Source: Garcia nutans (taxonomy: Eukaryota > Streptophyta > Magnoliopsida > Malpighiales > Euphorbiaceae). Taken from it: a DNA stretch of 64,000 bases. The translations under genes and the position numbers were made by a program. The stretch spans positions 2,976,001 through 3,040,000 of the forward strand of contig CANTUV010000002.1 of assembly GCA_947685225.1 (NCBI GenBank), read 5' to 3'. The notes beneath the pieces were generated by a model. It was not told where the DNA came from, searched no databases, and saw only the letters and a program-made list of their open reading frames with translations. Each line of letters starts with the position of its first letter. The stretch's first letter is position 1. Below, in pieces: positions 1-10,302 of this stretch.

Positions 1-2090
1 CCGGTCCCAATTGCAAATGAGCTAACAAAGCACCATTATCACATGATTCAAAACTAGCATGCAACGCTCTCAACTCAACAAGCAACGAGAGCGAATAAGT
101 AGTCAAACTTGCCAAAGACTTTCGACTCAAGGCATCAGCAACAACATTTGCCTTACCAGGATGATAATCAATCAAACAATCGTAATCTTTGATTAACTCC
201 AACCACCGTCTTTGCTAAAGATTCAGCTCTCTCTGAACACTCAAGTATTTCAAACTCGTATGATCCGTATAAATGAAACACTTCTCCCCATATAAGTAGT
301 GTTGCCAAATCTTCAAAGCAAACACTATGGCTGCTAACTCCAAATCATGCGTCGGGTAATTCAACAAATGTGGCTTCAACTGCCGAGAAGCATAAGCTAT
401 AACTCTCCCTTCTTGCATCAAAACACATCCTAAAACATTATATGAAGCATCACTGTAAATCACATATGGTTTATCTTCCACAGGCAAGGTAAGAATAGGA
501 GCTTGAGTCAACATCTCCTTCAACTGCTCAAAGCTTGCTTGACATAGATCTGTCCACACAAATCTAACTCCCTTCCGAAGTAATCTGGTGAGTGGAGTAG
601 CTATCAAAGAAAAACCCTTCACAAACCGTCGATAATAGCCTGCCAAACCCAAAAAACTTCTAACTTCAGTCACAAACTTCGGTGGACTCCAATTCAAAAT
701 GGCTTCAACTTTACTTGGATCAACTCTAATACCATCTGCTGAAACCACATGACCCAGAAAAAAGTCACTTGATCAAGCCAAAATTCACACTTCGATAGCT
801 TAGCATACAATTGCTTCTCTCTTAAAGTCTACAAAACAATCCGCAAATGCTCGTCATGCTCCTCCTTATTATGCGAATACACCAAAATGTCGTCAATAAA
901 AACTACTACAAACTGATCTAGATAGGGTCTAAAGACCCTGTTCATCAAATCCATAAAAGCTGCTGGTGCATTCATCAATCCAAAAGGCATCACCAAAAAC
1001 TCATAATGCCCATACCTTGTGCGAAAAGCTGTCTTAGGAACATCTTCCTCTCTGATTCTCAACTGATGGTACCCTGATCTCAAATCAATCTTGGAAAACA
1101 CTGCTGGTCCCTTCAACTGATCAAAGAGATCATCTATCCTAGGCAAATGATACTTATTCTTGATGGTCACCTTATTCAACTGCCTATAATCAATGCACAA
1201 TCTTAAGGTACCATCCTTCTTCTTCACAAACAAAACAGAAGCTCCCCACGAAGACACACTAGGGCGAACAAACCCTTTATCCAACAACTCCTGCAACTGC
1301 ACCTTCAATTCTCTCAACTCAGTAGGTGCCATCCGATAAGGAGTAATAGAGATAGGAGTGGTACCAGGCAACAAATCAATACCAAACTCAACCTCTCTCT
1401 TAGGGGGCATCCCTGGCAACTCCTCATGAAACACATTTGGGAATTCAGCAACTGTGGGTATACTATCAAGCTGGGAACCCACTACTCTGGTATCTACAAC
1501 ATGAGCAAGATAAGCATCACACCCTTTTCGAATCAACCTCCTTGCTGCAACAACTGAAACAAACAAGGATGCAAGTTGTCTCTGCTCACTAGATACCATC
1601 ACATCTCTACCATCACCGGTTCTTAGGGTAACATACTTCTTCTGACAATCTACTACAGCCCCGTGCTTAGACAACCAATCCATGCCTAAGATCAAATCAT
1701 ACTCCTTAAAAGGCATTTCAATCAAATCACCAAGAAACTCCTCATTTTGAACAACCACTGGACTATCACGGTGCACCTTACTTACCATAACACTATGCCC
1801 TAAAGGATTTGTCACCAAGACACCAAATCCTAGGGACTCAGAATGCAATTCAGACACAGGCAAGATGGATGCACTTATATATGAATGAGTAAATCCTGGA
1901 TCAATCAAAGCAAGAACAAAAATGACAAATAAAGAAAATGTACCCGCAATGACGGCTGAAGCATCCGGCTGCCTCTGCATCAAATACACTCGCTGAGATG
2001 GCCCAGCCTCATATGGCCTACTACCTCCAGATGTAGAGCCTCCTCTCTGACTGAACTCAGGTCTACCACCTCTACTGAAACCTCTGCCAC
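1..2090 (-). pseudogene. decayed Tekay-type pol: protease, RT, part of RNase H
   Basis: Read on the minus strand, a protease is followed by RT and RNase H. The protease active site near 1895-1910 reads DPG where the family has DSG, so it is probably dead. RT carries the LRLCIDYRQLN block, a MPFGL block and the catalytic FIDDIL near 885-902. A stop lies at 829-831 and a +2 shift in a T-run near 759-764, after which RNase H continues in another frame (DASYNVLGCVLMQ, YTDHTSLKYL). A further stop lies at 215-217. The frame then stays open to base 1 with the typical ADALSRK linker, so integrase lies outside the window. With the gag stops this is clearly non-functional. Confidence 0.9.
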
Positions 2091-3222
2091 TTCGACCTAC
2101 TCTCACACTAGGTCGAGAAACTGCAGAATTTGCCTGCCTATCCTTCTGCAGCTCGGGACAATCTCTGATGAAATGGTCAGATGATCCGCATCTGAAACAC
2201 ACAGCTGATCCACCAATCTTCCAACAAACACCCCCATGTATCCTACCATAATGGACACATGTAGGTGGAGTAGACCTCTGAGCCACTAGGATTGGTGCAC
2301 TAGCCACAGAAACTGTAGGTCTCGATCTCTGTCTCTGATGTGGGACTGACCTAACAGACTGCCTCTAGCCCTTACTGAACCTCTGAAAAAGACCTCCTCA
2401 GCCTCTCTTTGCAGATGAAGACCCTGCCTCAAACTGGGGTCTCCTAACTCTAATCTCCTCTTCAGTAGCAGCTACTGCAATAGCCTGTGCTCTCTCAACA
2501 CTTCTGGCTGTTGTAACAAGCTGGGAAAGATCCTGATATTGGGAACCAACAATAATACACATAATAGAGGGCCTCAACCCCTTCTTAAATCTCCTATACT
2601 GGTCTATCTCATCTGAAATAATTCCACCTGCATAGTGACTCAACCGGTTGAACTCTATCTCATACTCTGTCACAGTCCAGTTATCCTGCCTCAGATTTAG
2701 AAACTCCATCTTCTTAGCATCCTTATACTCCCTCGGAGTATACTTTTACTCAAACTCCAGCAGAAAATCACTATAAGACAAGGTCGGTGGATCATCCATG
2801 GCATGGGGAACTGTCTTCCACCAATCATACGCATCTCTCTGCAGAAGAGATCTAGCATAATCAAATTTCTCTTCAGGAGTGGCTTGCAACTGGATGAATA
2901 CCCTCTAAACTCTATCAAGCAACTGCTCAGCTACTGTAGGATCTGTAGTACCGAAGAAGTCCTCAGCTCCGAACTTCCTTAATTTATCATATTGCCTCAC
3001 CGGTACCTGCGGCTGTGGTGGTGACTGCTGCACTGGAGCCTGCCTCAACAAATCTACCATATGCTGTAACCAAACTGGCGGCATCTCATCAGCAGCTGGT
3101 CTCTCTGGCACAAGGGTAGGTGCCTCAATAGTTAACTCAACCCTAGCTCCATCTCTACCCTCAACAGGAGCTACACTTTCAGCACTACCTTTTACAGATT
3201 GACGTGACTGAGACGCCATCAC
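2091..3222 (-). pseudogene. decayed Tekay-type gag with zinc knuckle
   Basis: Capsid-like protein starting MMASQSRQSVKGSAES at 3222, continuing into a Retrotrans_gag-type region (YDWWKTVP, REYKDAKKMEFLNLRQ). It ends with a CCHC zinc knuckle, CFRCGSSDHFIRDC, near 2165-2195, followed by an Arg/Gly-rich tail (RVGRSGRGFSRGGRP) and then the protease. All parts are in one reading frame, broken by stops at 2905-2907, 2746-2748, 2398-2400 and 2365-2367. Gag packages element RNA; this copy cannot be made full length. In the family gag and pol are one frame, which agrees with the layout here. Confidence 0.88.
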
Positions 3223-3370
3223 TACCTATATCTGCAAACACATCAGAAAGTACCTCATCAAAGATTAAAAACTGCCAGTGCCAATGCATGTATCTTAACT
3301 AAAAATCATATTTTAAAAATAAAAAAATTTCTTTCTTTTTTTACAATTCACCTAGGGTGAGAACCTCAAA

Positions 3371-3387
3371 CCTAGGCTCTGATACCA
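3371..3387 (-). other. primer-binding site, tRNA-iMet type
   Basis: The minus strand reads TGGTATCAGAGCCTAGG, the classic plant PBS complementary to the 3' end of initiator tRNA-Met. It starts 7 bases inside the LTR edge at 3395, which fixes both orientation and LTR boundary. Confidence 0.92.
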
Positions 3388-3394
3388 AAATAGA

Positions 3395-4669
3395 TGTAAC
3401 ACCCCCGTACCCCATATATGCACACCGCATACACCCACACAACACGAGATATACATATACCGGATAAAGGGGTGCCACGGTTCATTTTAAACAACCAAAT
3501 CTTTAACATATAAGCATCATAAGTCAGTCCGAATAAACTTGAAACATTTAACCTATATTATAAATAGTAATAGAGAAAATATTTCTTCGTTAAAATACAT
3601 ATATATATAACCTTAGTACCCAAAAGTATATCTAAAATAGTCTATTCAAAACATTTGTTAGATAAGCCACGAAAAATACATATGTATATATATCAAAATC
3701 AATGTTTACAAAATTATAGAATTTATACATGCTGGCAGTTCGTCTCTGATCTTTATGTCCACAACTCAACACTACTATCACAAACTCAAGCCTAGACTCA
3801 ACTCGGTCTAGACAAGCTCTCCGGCACAACCGGATCTACCCTGTCACCTGCGTGATGAACCACAATCGGGCTAAGCAGAAAGCTTAGTGATACAAACTTT
3901 GATTCAATAAAGATCAATGCGATGCTCGTGCACAATATAAATATGAATATATCAACTCATAGCATTATATCTAAACATACTAATCACTTGCAACACATTT
4001 CATAATTCACAATAAAGCAAAGACAATCATGGGCCCAAAAAGGATCTAATATGCTATTCAAAGTTCAGAGTTACTGCTTTGGTTCATAATCACATTCATC
4101 AAGCCCGTAGGCGATATATATATATATATCCACGGATAATGTAACAGACCCAGTCTCTTGGACCTCAACCCGGCTAGACTCTAGGGCCCCAGTATCTTGG
4201 TCCTCAACCCGGCTAGACTGTTACAGTTTTTAAGGCTTACGACTCGTCTTTTCACCTCAAAAACATCATATTTCACATTTTTCAGCTGGGCTCGGCTTAC
4301 GACCCGGTCTTTTCACCTGCCTAGCGATTCATAGGCATGCTGCCAAACCCAGAACTCTGAAAATTGAATAACATAGTAGGCACACAATTAATTCATTTAT
4401 CTCATTATCAATCTCTTTCACAACTCATTTCTCATTTCATTTCTCATAATCAAACTAGGCTCATTGCCCTAATATATCATCTTTTCTCATTCTTCTATTT
4501 AATCTCAATATCGATTGGTTACATTATGTTTTCACATCTCATATCACATATTTCAACATTTCTTTTCATATACAATACTTTACTCAATTGCATTGATACA
4601 TCAACATAACTCACATTATGCATATCATAACATATAACTCATTCATCAACAATGTATCAAGTAACTTAA
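3395..4669 (-). repeat. Tekay-type 5' LTR, PBS-proximal part
   Basis: Begins TGTAACACCC beside the PBS, as do the other Tekay-like LTRs here (40523, and 33268 in reverse). It contains the family block with GGGCTAAGC/GCTTAGT near 3868-3890. Near 4140-4225 it has two copies of an about 50-base unit with CCTCAACCCGGCTAGACT. An inverted pair of CAGAGTT/AACTCTG sequences (about 4067 and 4350) brackets that unit. The LTR breaks at 4669, where the nested Athila derivative starts, and resumes at 10303. Confidence 0.82.
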
Positions 4670-5227
4670 CCCTCACTGTTTTGTTTTCTCCTTGTGAGAC
4701 ACGTCCAAGGACACGGCCGTGTCATGTGACACGGCCAGTGTCTTGGCCGTGTCCCTTGATGGTGTCCGTCTCTGCTTCTTTTATTTCCTTCTTTGCTTGC
4801 TCTCTTGTCTTAGGCATGAATTGGGACACGGCCAAACTTGCTGGCCATGTCATAAGACACGGCCAAGCTTACTGGCCTTGTCATGAGACACAGCCAGAGG
4901 CTTGGCCGTGTCACCTGGGTGTGTCTCTTCCTGTTGCTCATTTACCTTCTCTTCTTTGGCTTGTTCTTTGATTTGCCCTTTGAATGAGATACGGTCAGTG
5001 GCTTGGCCGTGTCTCTGAGTGTGTCTGCTTCTGCCTTGAATTTCTTTTGAGGGGCCATATCTTGCTTGGTTCATGCTTTTCTTTCACTGTTTTGATCTTC
5101 CAAGGGTGTTTTTGCACCTAAACCTAAAACAAACAATTTAAGCAAACTTAAAACAAAAATCAATCAAAACATTAACTAAAATAACATAAAAATCACACTA
5201 AAAACTAATACAAATATGATCTAAACA
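4670..5227 (-). repeat. truncated 3' LTR of the nested Athila derivative
   Basis: Matches 9817-10302 of the partner LTR, starting at CCTCACTGTTTTG and ending GATCTAAACA. About 1.59 kb of LTR equivalent to 8231-9816 is missing on its outer side. It has some extra GGCCGTGT-type motif units compared with the partner. Confidence 0.85.
4694..5015. repeat. GACACGGCC/GGCCGTGTC motif array (Athila derivative 3' LTR)
   Basis: Repeated inverted motifs such as GACACGGCCGTGTC and GACACGGCCAAGCTT followed by GGCCNTGTC, separated by 10-60 bases of pyrimidine-rich DNA. The same kind of array occurs in the partner LTR at 9603-10095. Confidence 0.85.
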
Positions 5228-5243
5228 ACTACCCCACACTTAA
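5228..5243 (-). other. polypurine tract of the nested Athila derivative
   Basis: The minus strand reads TTAAGTGTGGGGTAGT directly before LTR start TGTTTAGATC. The same tract adjoins the 3' LTR of the complete Athila at 50305. Confidence 0.85.
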
Positions 5244-6535
5244 CTCCTTGCTTGTCCCAAGCAAGGCTAAAATCAAAATACACTAACAAGATAAATTTTG
5301 TTAAGTTCAAGAGTTATAAAGATGCATCAAGACTTCCCTATCCCTAAATCCGCAATCAATATCGAATAAAAAAAAATCGATACCCATGAAATTAAGTGGC
5401 CTTCCATGCATAACCAATGTTGTCACTCTCTCACCAACTCTTATAAGTGCTTGATCATGGTGGTGTTTACACTCATAACAATCAATGAAAGATTATTGCC
5501 ATAGGCTTGCTTATCAATCAAATCTCCACCACAAAATAACAATCAAGCATCAATCAAAAGGTCTTTATTGGGTTGTAATGGGGCTAAGGTAAAGGCATGG
5601 CATTTAGGAAATGTGAGCTTAATCATTAAGTTCAAGAGCACTTTAAGAATGAAGTACCTGATCATATGTATATACTAACAATCCCAAAACACCTTCCTCT
5701 CATCTACCCCTTGACGTTAAAGAGCTTTTCAAGGGAACTTACTTATTAAATCTTGTAATGATACATTCCAACCCTTTCAACAAGAATAACAATTATTATT
5801 ATTATTATATATATATTTTTTTATTTTTCTCTTTTTCTCTTTTTTTTATTTTGCTTTGCAATCTTAAACCTACTAAATTTAACCCCACACTTAATTCAAC
5901 ACAACACTCGGTCATAAACGCTCTTAAAATGCTCTTGACCTAATGAAAGGGTAAGAGTTAAACAACAAGGTTCAAGCTAATGGTGTTGTGAAAAAGAAAG
6001 AAAAGGAAACATGAAATAAGCTCAAAATTGGCTAACTAAAGTTAAAAATAGGGTTGGTCTTTTTAAGCCAAAGTGGGTTCACCTAATTGCCATAATCATC
6101 TTGATGCCTAATCATCAATTTTTATGTAGTCTTAAAATGCATGTAAAAGCAAGTTCTAGCAATTCATCAATCAATGATGTTCAGCCATAAAAAGAATAAT
6201 AAGTTGATGGCTCAATTCCTCACAAGGTTAATGGCAATGCAAGGAAAAACCAACAAAATTGACAATAAGCACCAAATCTACTCAATTCTCCAAATCATGC
6301 TTCAAAAATTCAAAGGTCATCTATCAGCAATGTTTAAAACAATTGAACTTCTCAAAATTCATTTATTCAACGAAAAACATTAAAAACATTAACTAAACTT
6401 AAACAAAAATAACTTAAAAGTAAAAACACAAAAACACAAAATGCAATTAAAAGTAAAAACACAAAACATAAAATGTACCCCACACTTAAAGATCCACATT
6501 ATCCTCAATGTGAGCATGCATACTACAGAGGGGGT
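5244..6535 (-). other. untranslated 3' internal region of the nested Athila derivative
   Basis: A+T-rich sequence without a recognisable coding frame. Near the PPT it has the inverted Athila phrase for 'TTGCTTG...CAAGCAA', shared with 50320-50345. Poly-T and TA-rich stretches lie at 5785-5850. Nothing else is recognised. Confidence 0.6.
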
Positions 6536-7642
6536 TTAGATGATACCTGATTTCCATCGTTCCCATATATGATGTGTGGGGCTCCTTCCACCCATAATGC
6601 AATTGGAGTCCATGACTGAGAGGATGAACACCATGCAACTTTGAAAAGTGCCCAATGTATTGAAAAGCCTAGGTAGCATTCTTAGGGGAGCAATTGTCCA
6701 AAAAGAACATGTGAGGGTTGTCTTAGCTTGTTTTTTTAATGCTATAGGGACGTAGTAAGAACCTTTTTCAGTTTGCAACATGGTTTTATATGGTTTTTGC
6801 TCGTTCTCACCACCAAGAGTGGGAGAGATGATAATTTGTTGCATACTGTATTCCCCAACCAAAACATCTTTCAAAATTCCTGGGGTCTTTTTAAGTTCAA
6901 CCAAGTTTGGTTGAATGTGTTCTACATTCTCTTTAGCAATTTGAAGTTCTCCCTCAACAATCTCATTATTCTCTAGTAAATTGCTCTCATCAATTTCTAA
7001 TTTGGAAGAATTAGGCTCTACTTCTATGGTCATGGCCACCTCAAGCTTATCTACACTATCTTCACTATAGGGCATGTCATGGAGTTCAGAAAGTTGCATA
7101 CCTTGTTTCTCTGCATTCAGCTTACTTGGGAATGAGATTGGTGGCATACAAGGATTTGGAGGTTCATGCAATTTTGTCGAAGTCGATGCTTCCAAATTCT
7201 CCTCCTCTTTTGATTGAATTAACTCCTCTATGTTTGATTGCATTTCCTCGCCATCTTCTTCATTGTTAGTTCCTGCATCAAAGGAATCACAAAAATCGTT
7301 ATATATCACCTGTTTATTCTTAAAATTTGTGATTATCTCTATTTGCTCCAATTGGCTAGGAAATTCCTCCTCTTGGTGTGCTTGGAGTTGATGTGCCAAT
7401 TGCCCAAGTTGCATTTCCACCCTCTTCAATGATTCCTCCAAAGAATCAAACCTCTCATTGCTTCCCTCTTGAATTTCTGTGCTAATTTGAAAGTAAGCAT
7501 TTAAATCATCTTCCACTGTGGATTTCTCGAATTTATCATGGTTTTGTGAGCTAATTTGAATGAAGGCATTCAAACTATCTTCCAAAGTGGGTTCCTTAAG
7601 TCTACTTTGATTTTGCGCGCTAATTTGAATGAAGACATTCAA
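6536..7642 (-). pseudogene. Athila gag C-terminus fused to an RT scrap by internal deletion
   Basis: Open frame of 368 residues that lines up with two separate parts of the complete Athila. Its N-terminal half matches the gag end (RFDSLEESLKRVEMQLGQL, then EFPSQLEQ and PPISFPSKL). Its C-terminal part matches the pre-RT linker (KTPGILKDVLVGEYS) and a small RT piece (YYVPIALKKQAKTTLTC, resembling YYQVPIAPKDQSKTTFTC). Protease and the rest of RT are absent. The N-terminus carries three in-frame copies of a 23-residue unit with (L)NAFIQIS. It is in frame with the zinc-knuckle part upstream, from which a stop at 7661-7663 separates it. It could encode a gag-like product but no enzyme. Confidence 0.78.
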
Positions 7643-8069
7643 ACTATCTTCTAATGTGGGTCACTTAAGGTACTCTTGATTTGAATATTGTTCTTGAGAG
7701 TAAGAACTTCTTTGGTAAGGTTGAAAAAAATTTGGAGGTGGAATGTGCTGCTGGTTTTCCCAAGATAAATTTGGGTGGCTTCCCCATCTTGAATTATAAG
7801 GTCTGGGGTATGTGTCATTTCCACCCATTTGCTGGAAACTGTCATAGGCATATTCTTCCTCTTGCCTCTCTTGATATTGTCCATAACCAAATGAACACAT
7901 GTTTGCGCTATGTCCTGCAATGCCACATGTGAACATACTTCACGAGTAGGCATAAGTGTTTATCATCTTGCATTTAGCATCTTAAGTTGGTTCGTTAATT
8001 CTGCTAATTGCCATGTCATGTCGGAATCAGGGTCATCGTCATAAACCCCTGCGTACATTGAAAATTGCA
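7643..8069 (-). pseudogene. N-terminal part of the shortened Athila gag, zinc knuckle
   Basis: From a possible start at 8069 (MQFSMYAGVYDDDPDSD) the frame reads WQLAELTNQLKMLN, like AELTRQVQMLN of the complete gag, then hits stops and shifts. The frame from 7936 continues with TCGIAGHSANMCSFGYGQ, a partial zinc knuckle in which the first Cys pair looks eroded, and PYNSRWGSHPNLSW, like PYNPGWRSHPNFSW of the complete element. About 230 residues of capsid present in the complete copy are missing ahead of it. It ends at stop 7661-7663, after which the same frame reopens. Confidence 0.75.
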
Positions 8070-8205
8070 TATTTACACAAGGCACTTAACAACTTAAATA
8101 AAACAAACAAATAATTAAATTTAAAAAAAATAAAACAAACAAACAATTCAAAGAAGATAAACAAACAATGAAAAGAAAAATCAAACTATTACTACTGCGA
8201 CAGAT

Positions 8206-8224
8206 ATCCCCGGCAGCGGCGCCA
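8206..8224 (-). other. primer-binding site, tRNA-Asp type
   Basis: The minus strand reads TGGCGCCGCTGCCGGGGAT, close to the complement of the plant tRNA-Asp 3' end used by Athila elements. It lies 6 bases inside the LTR edge at 8231. The complete Athila has the same site at 59261-59279. Confidence 0.88.
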
Positions 8225-8230
8225 AAAACT

Positions 8231-10302
8231 TGTTGCGCTCGAATTACGTACTACTTTAAAGTGTCACTCGCAAGTATACGAGGTAGCTGTAGCAAAGGTG
8301 ATCGCCCCAAGGTCGTTTCCCCAAGAAGGTGTGGTTCGTAATAGCTTGATTGACAATTTATTTAAATGCGAGAGTTTGTTGTTTGGAGTGGTGCGAGAAT
8401 AATTAAACCTAAATTTAACCGTGCGTAGAGATTAATGTGTGTGGGTGTACAAGATTGAATTGATTCTTGGGAAGGTGCCTAGGGTTATAGGTCCATTCAC
8501 TCGAAGCTCAATTCTCAATTATCCATTAACATAACCTTGTAATTAATTTGTTCCTTAAGGTTAATTAGTCAATTACTCATCCATTAGTTCTCACATTCAT
8601 GAATTAGCAATAACCAATTATTTCACATTATCAAATTAATGAAACCCTAGAACTTATATTTCTAATTCATTCATAGGGTGGTCGATTATATAGTTCCGAT
8701 ATCGGATTTCACCTCTCGGTCCGTCATCCAATATTCAAAGATCAATAGGTAGCTAATCTATCAACCTAGCATTTAATGCAATACAATCAACCAATCAACA
8801 AGGAATGTCAATGGAAATATCAAATCAAAACATTCAACCAAATATACTACAAACCCTAGGCATGGGTATTTAGCTCAACATCATCAATTTAAAACATTCA
8901 TTCAACTCAATATAAAACAAATACAAATTGTTCATTGCAATATCAATATTCTTAATACAACAACAACAATAAGAAATGAATTAAAAGAGAGAATAGAAAA
9001 ACCCCTTGTGAAGATGCCAAGAGTAGGATTGCTAGTCTTCCTCCTAGCTCCACTTGATGTATGATGAAGAACTCAAGCCCTCTTCAATGGTTGATTCCCC
9101 TTTGCAATATGGAATGGAGCTTTCTCAAGTCACCAAACCTTTGGATGGAGCTTTCTCAAGTCACCAACCCTTCAATTGATTTGCCTTTGGAAGATGGAAT
9201 GGAGCTTTCTCAAGTCACCAATCCCTTCAATGAAGCTTCTTCAACCTTCAAGAGCTTGTTAACCCAATTTATTCCAAAGAACCTCAAAGATCCTATCAAT
9301 GGAAGATGGAGAAGGTGGAGAGGATGGAAATGGAGGTTGGAGGTGAAGGGATAAGGGAGAGTGTCACTCTCTCCCTCTCCCACGTTTTTGCAGAAATTGT
9401 TCAAGAACAACCAAGAACTCCCTCCATTTCCCTCTTCTTCTCTATTTAATTCCTAAAAAATCAACACCTATGCCTTCCAACTCATGCCATTCCCCTTTGT
9501 TCCCCGCTATCTTCTTGTTTAATATTTCTTTTGGCAAGCACAAGGCATTGTCTCCCACTTTGTTCCCCACTTCGTGCAAAAGAAATCAGATTTTTTAGGT
9601 GTGACACGGCCAAGCCAAGAGTGGCTTGGCCGTGTCTCTTGATTTCCATGGGGCACGGCCAAGCCAGCTGGCCGTGTCCCTTGCTGGCTCTCTTTCTTTC
9701 TTTCTTTCTTTTCTTTCTTTTCTTTGGTAGTGAGAGGTGACACAGCCAAGCCATGTGGAGCTTGGCTGTGTCTCTTGATTTTCTTTCTTGGGACACGGCC
9801 AAGCTTCTGGCCGTGTCCCTCACTGTTTTGTTTTCTCCTTGTGAGAGACGGACAAGAGTGTCTTGGTCGTGTCCCTTGATGGTGTCCGTCTCTGCTTCTT
9901 TTCTTTCCTTCTTTGCTTGCTCTCTTGTCTTAGGCATGAAATGGGACACGGCCAAGCTTGCTGGCCGTGTCATGAGACACGGCCAGAGGCTTGGCCGTGT
10001 CACCTGGGTGTGTCTCTTCCTGTTGCTCATTTTCCTTCTCTTCTTTGGCTTGTTCTTTGATTTGCCATTTGAATGAGCTGGCCGTGTCTCTGAGTGTGTC
10101 TGCTTCTGCCTTGAATTTCTTTTGAGGGGCCATGTCTTGCTTGGTTCATGCTTTTCTTTCACTGTTTTGATCTTCCAAGGGTGTTTTTGCACCTAAACCT
10201 AAAACAAACAATTTAAGCAAACTTAAAACAAAAATCAATCAAAACATTAACTAAAATAACATAAAAATCACACTAAAAACTAGTACAAATATGATCTAAA
10301 CA
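8231..10302 (-). repeat. 5' LTR of the nested Athila derivative, 2072 bp
   Basis: Runs from TGTTGCGCTCG (PBS side) to GATCTAAACA. Near 9105-9225 it has three copies of GGAGCTTTCTCAAGTCACCA with spacers. The hairpin motif array is at 9603-10095. Downstream of the array on the minus strand, near 9445-9460, an A+T-rich AATTAAATAGAG could act as TATA. It is related in its PBS-proximal part to the LTRs of the complete Athila (shared 'CACTCGCAAGTATACGAGG' block near 8264) but differs elsewhere. Confidence 0.88.
9603..10095. repeat. hairpin motif array in nested Athila LTR
   Basis: Several inverted repeats. At 9603-9636, GACACGGCCAAGCC and its exact complement flank a 6-base loop. At 9739-9772, GACACAGCCAAGC and its exact complement flank 8 bases, so both arms carry the matching G/C to A/T change. 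Further arms lie at about 9790-9820 and 9944-10002. Confidence 0.88.

Larger units (their letters stand above)
4670..10302 (-). mobile_element. nested Athila deletion derivative (non-autonomous)
   Basis: Minus-strand element with a full 5' LTR (8231-10302), tRNA-Asp-type PBS (8206-8224), an internal region of only 3.0 kb, a PPT (5228-5243) and a truncated 3' LTR (4670-5227). The internal region keeps the zinc-knuckle end of gag and a short RT scrap, and lacks protease, most of RT, RNase H, integrase and ORF3. The complete Athila at 48599-60989 has about 9 kb between its LTRs. After the right LTR comes CTTCA; the same five bases are not found at the left edge, in keeping with a deletion there. 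Confidence 0.82.

Noticed and set aside
7651..7953. 100-residue frame overlapping the Athila derivative gag
   Set aside because: The overlapping frame from 7936 carries the zinc-knuckle and PNLSW blocks shared with the complete Athila gag; this one is its shadow.
8206..8224. Possible tRNA gene fragments (also 3371-3387, 27337-27354, 59261-59279)
   Set aside because: These are short matches to tRNA 3' ends lying next to LTR edges, that is primer-binding sites. No cloverleaf can be drawn around them.
9482..10192. Long frame of 236 residues rich in DTAKLAVS and GHGQAT words
   Set aside because: It is a translation of the GACACGGCC motif array. Similar frames appear in every array on both strands (4618-5074, 42619-42989, 49573-50081, 53277-53554, 60260-60768), so it reflects repeat composition and not a gene.
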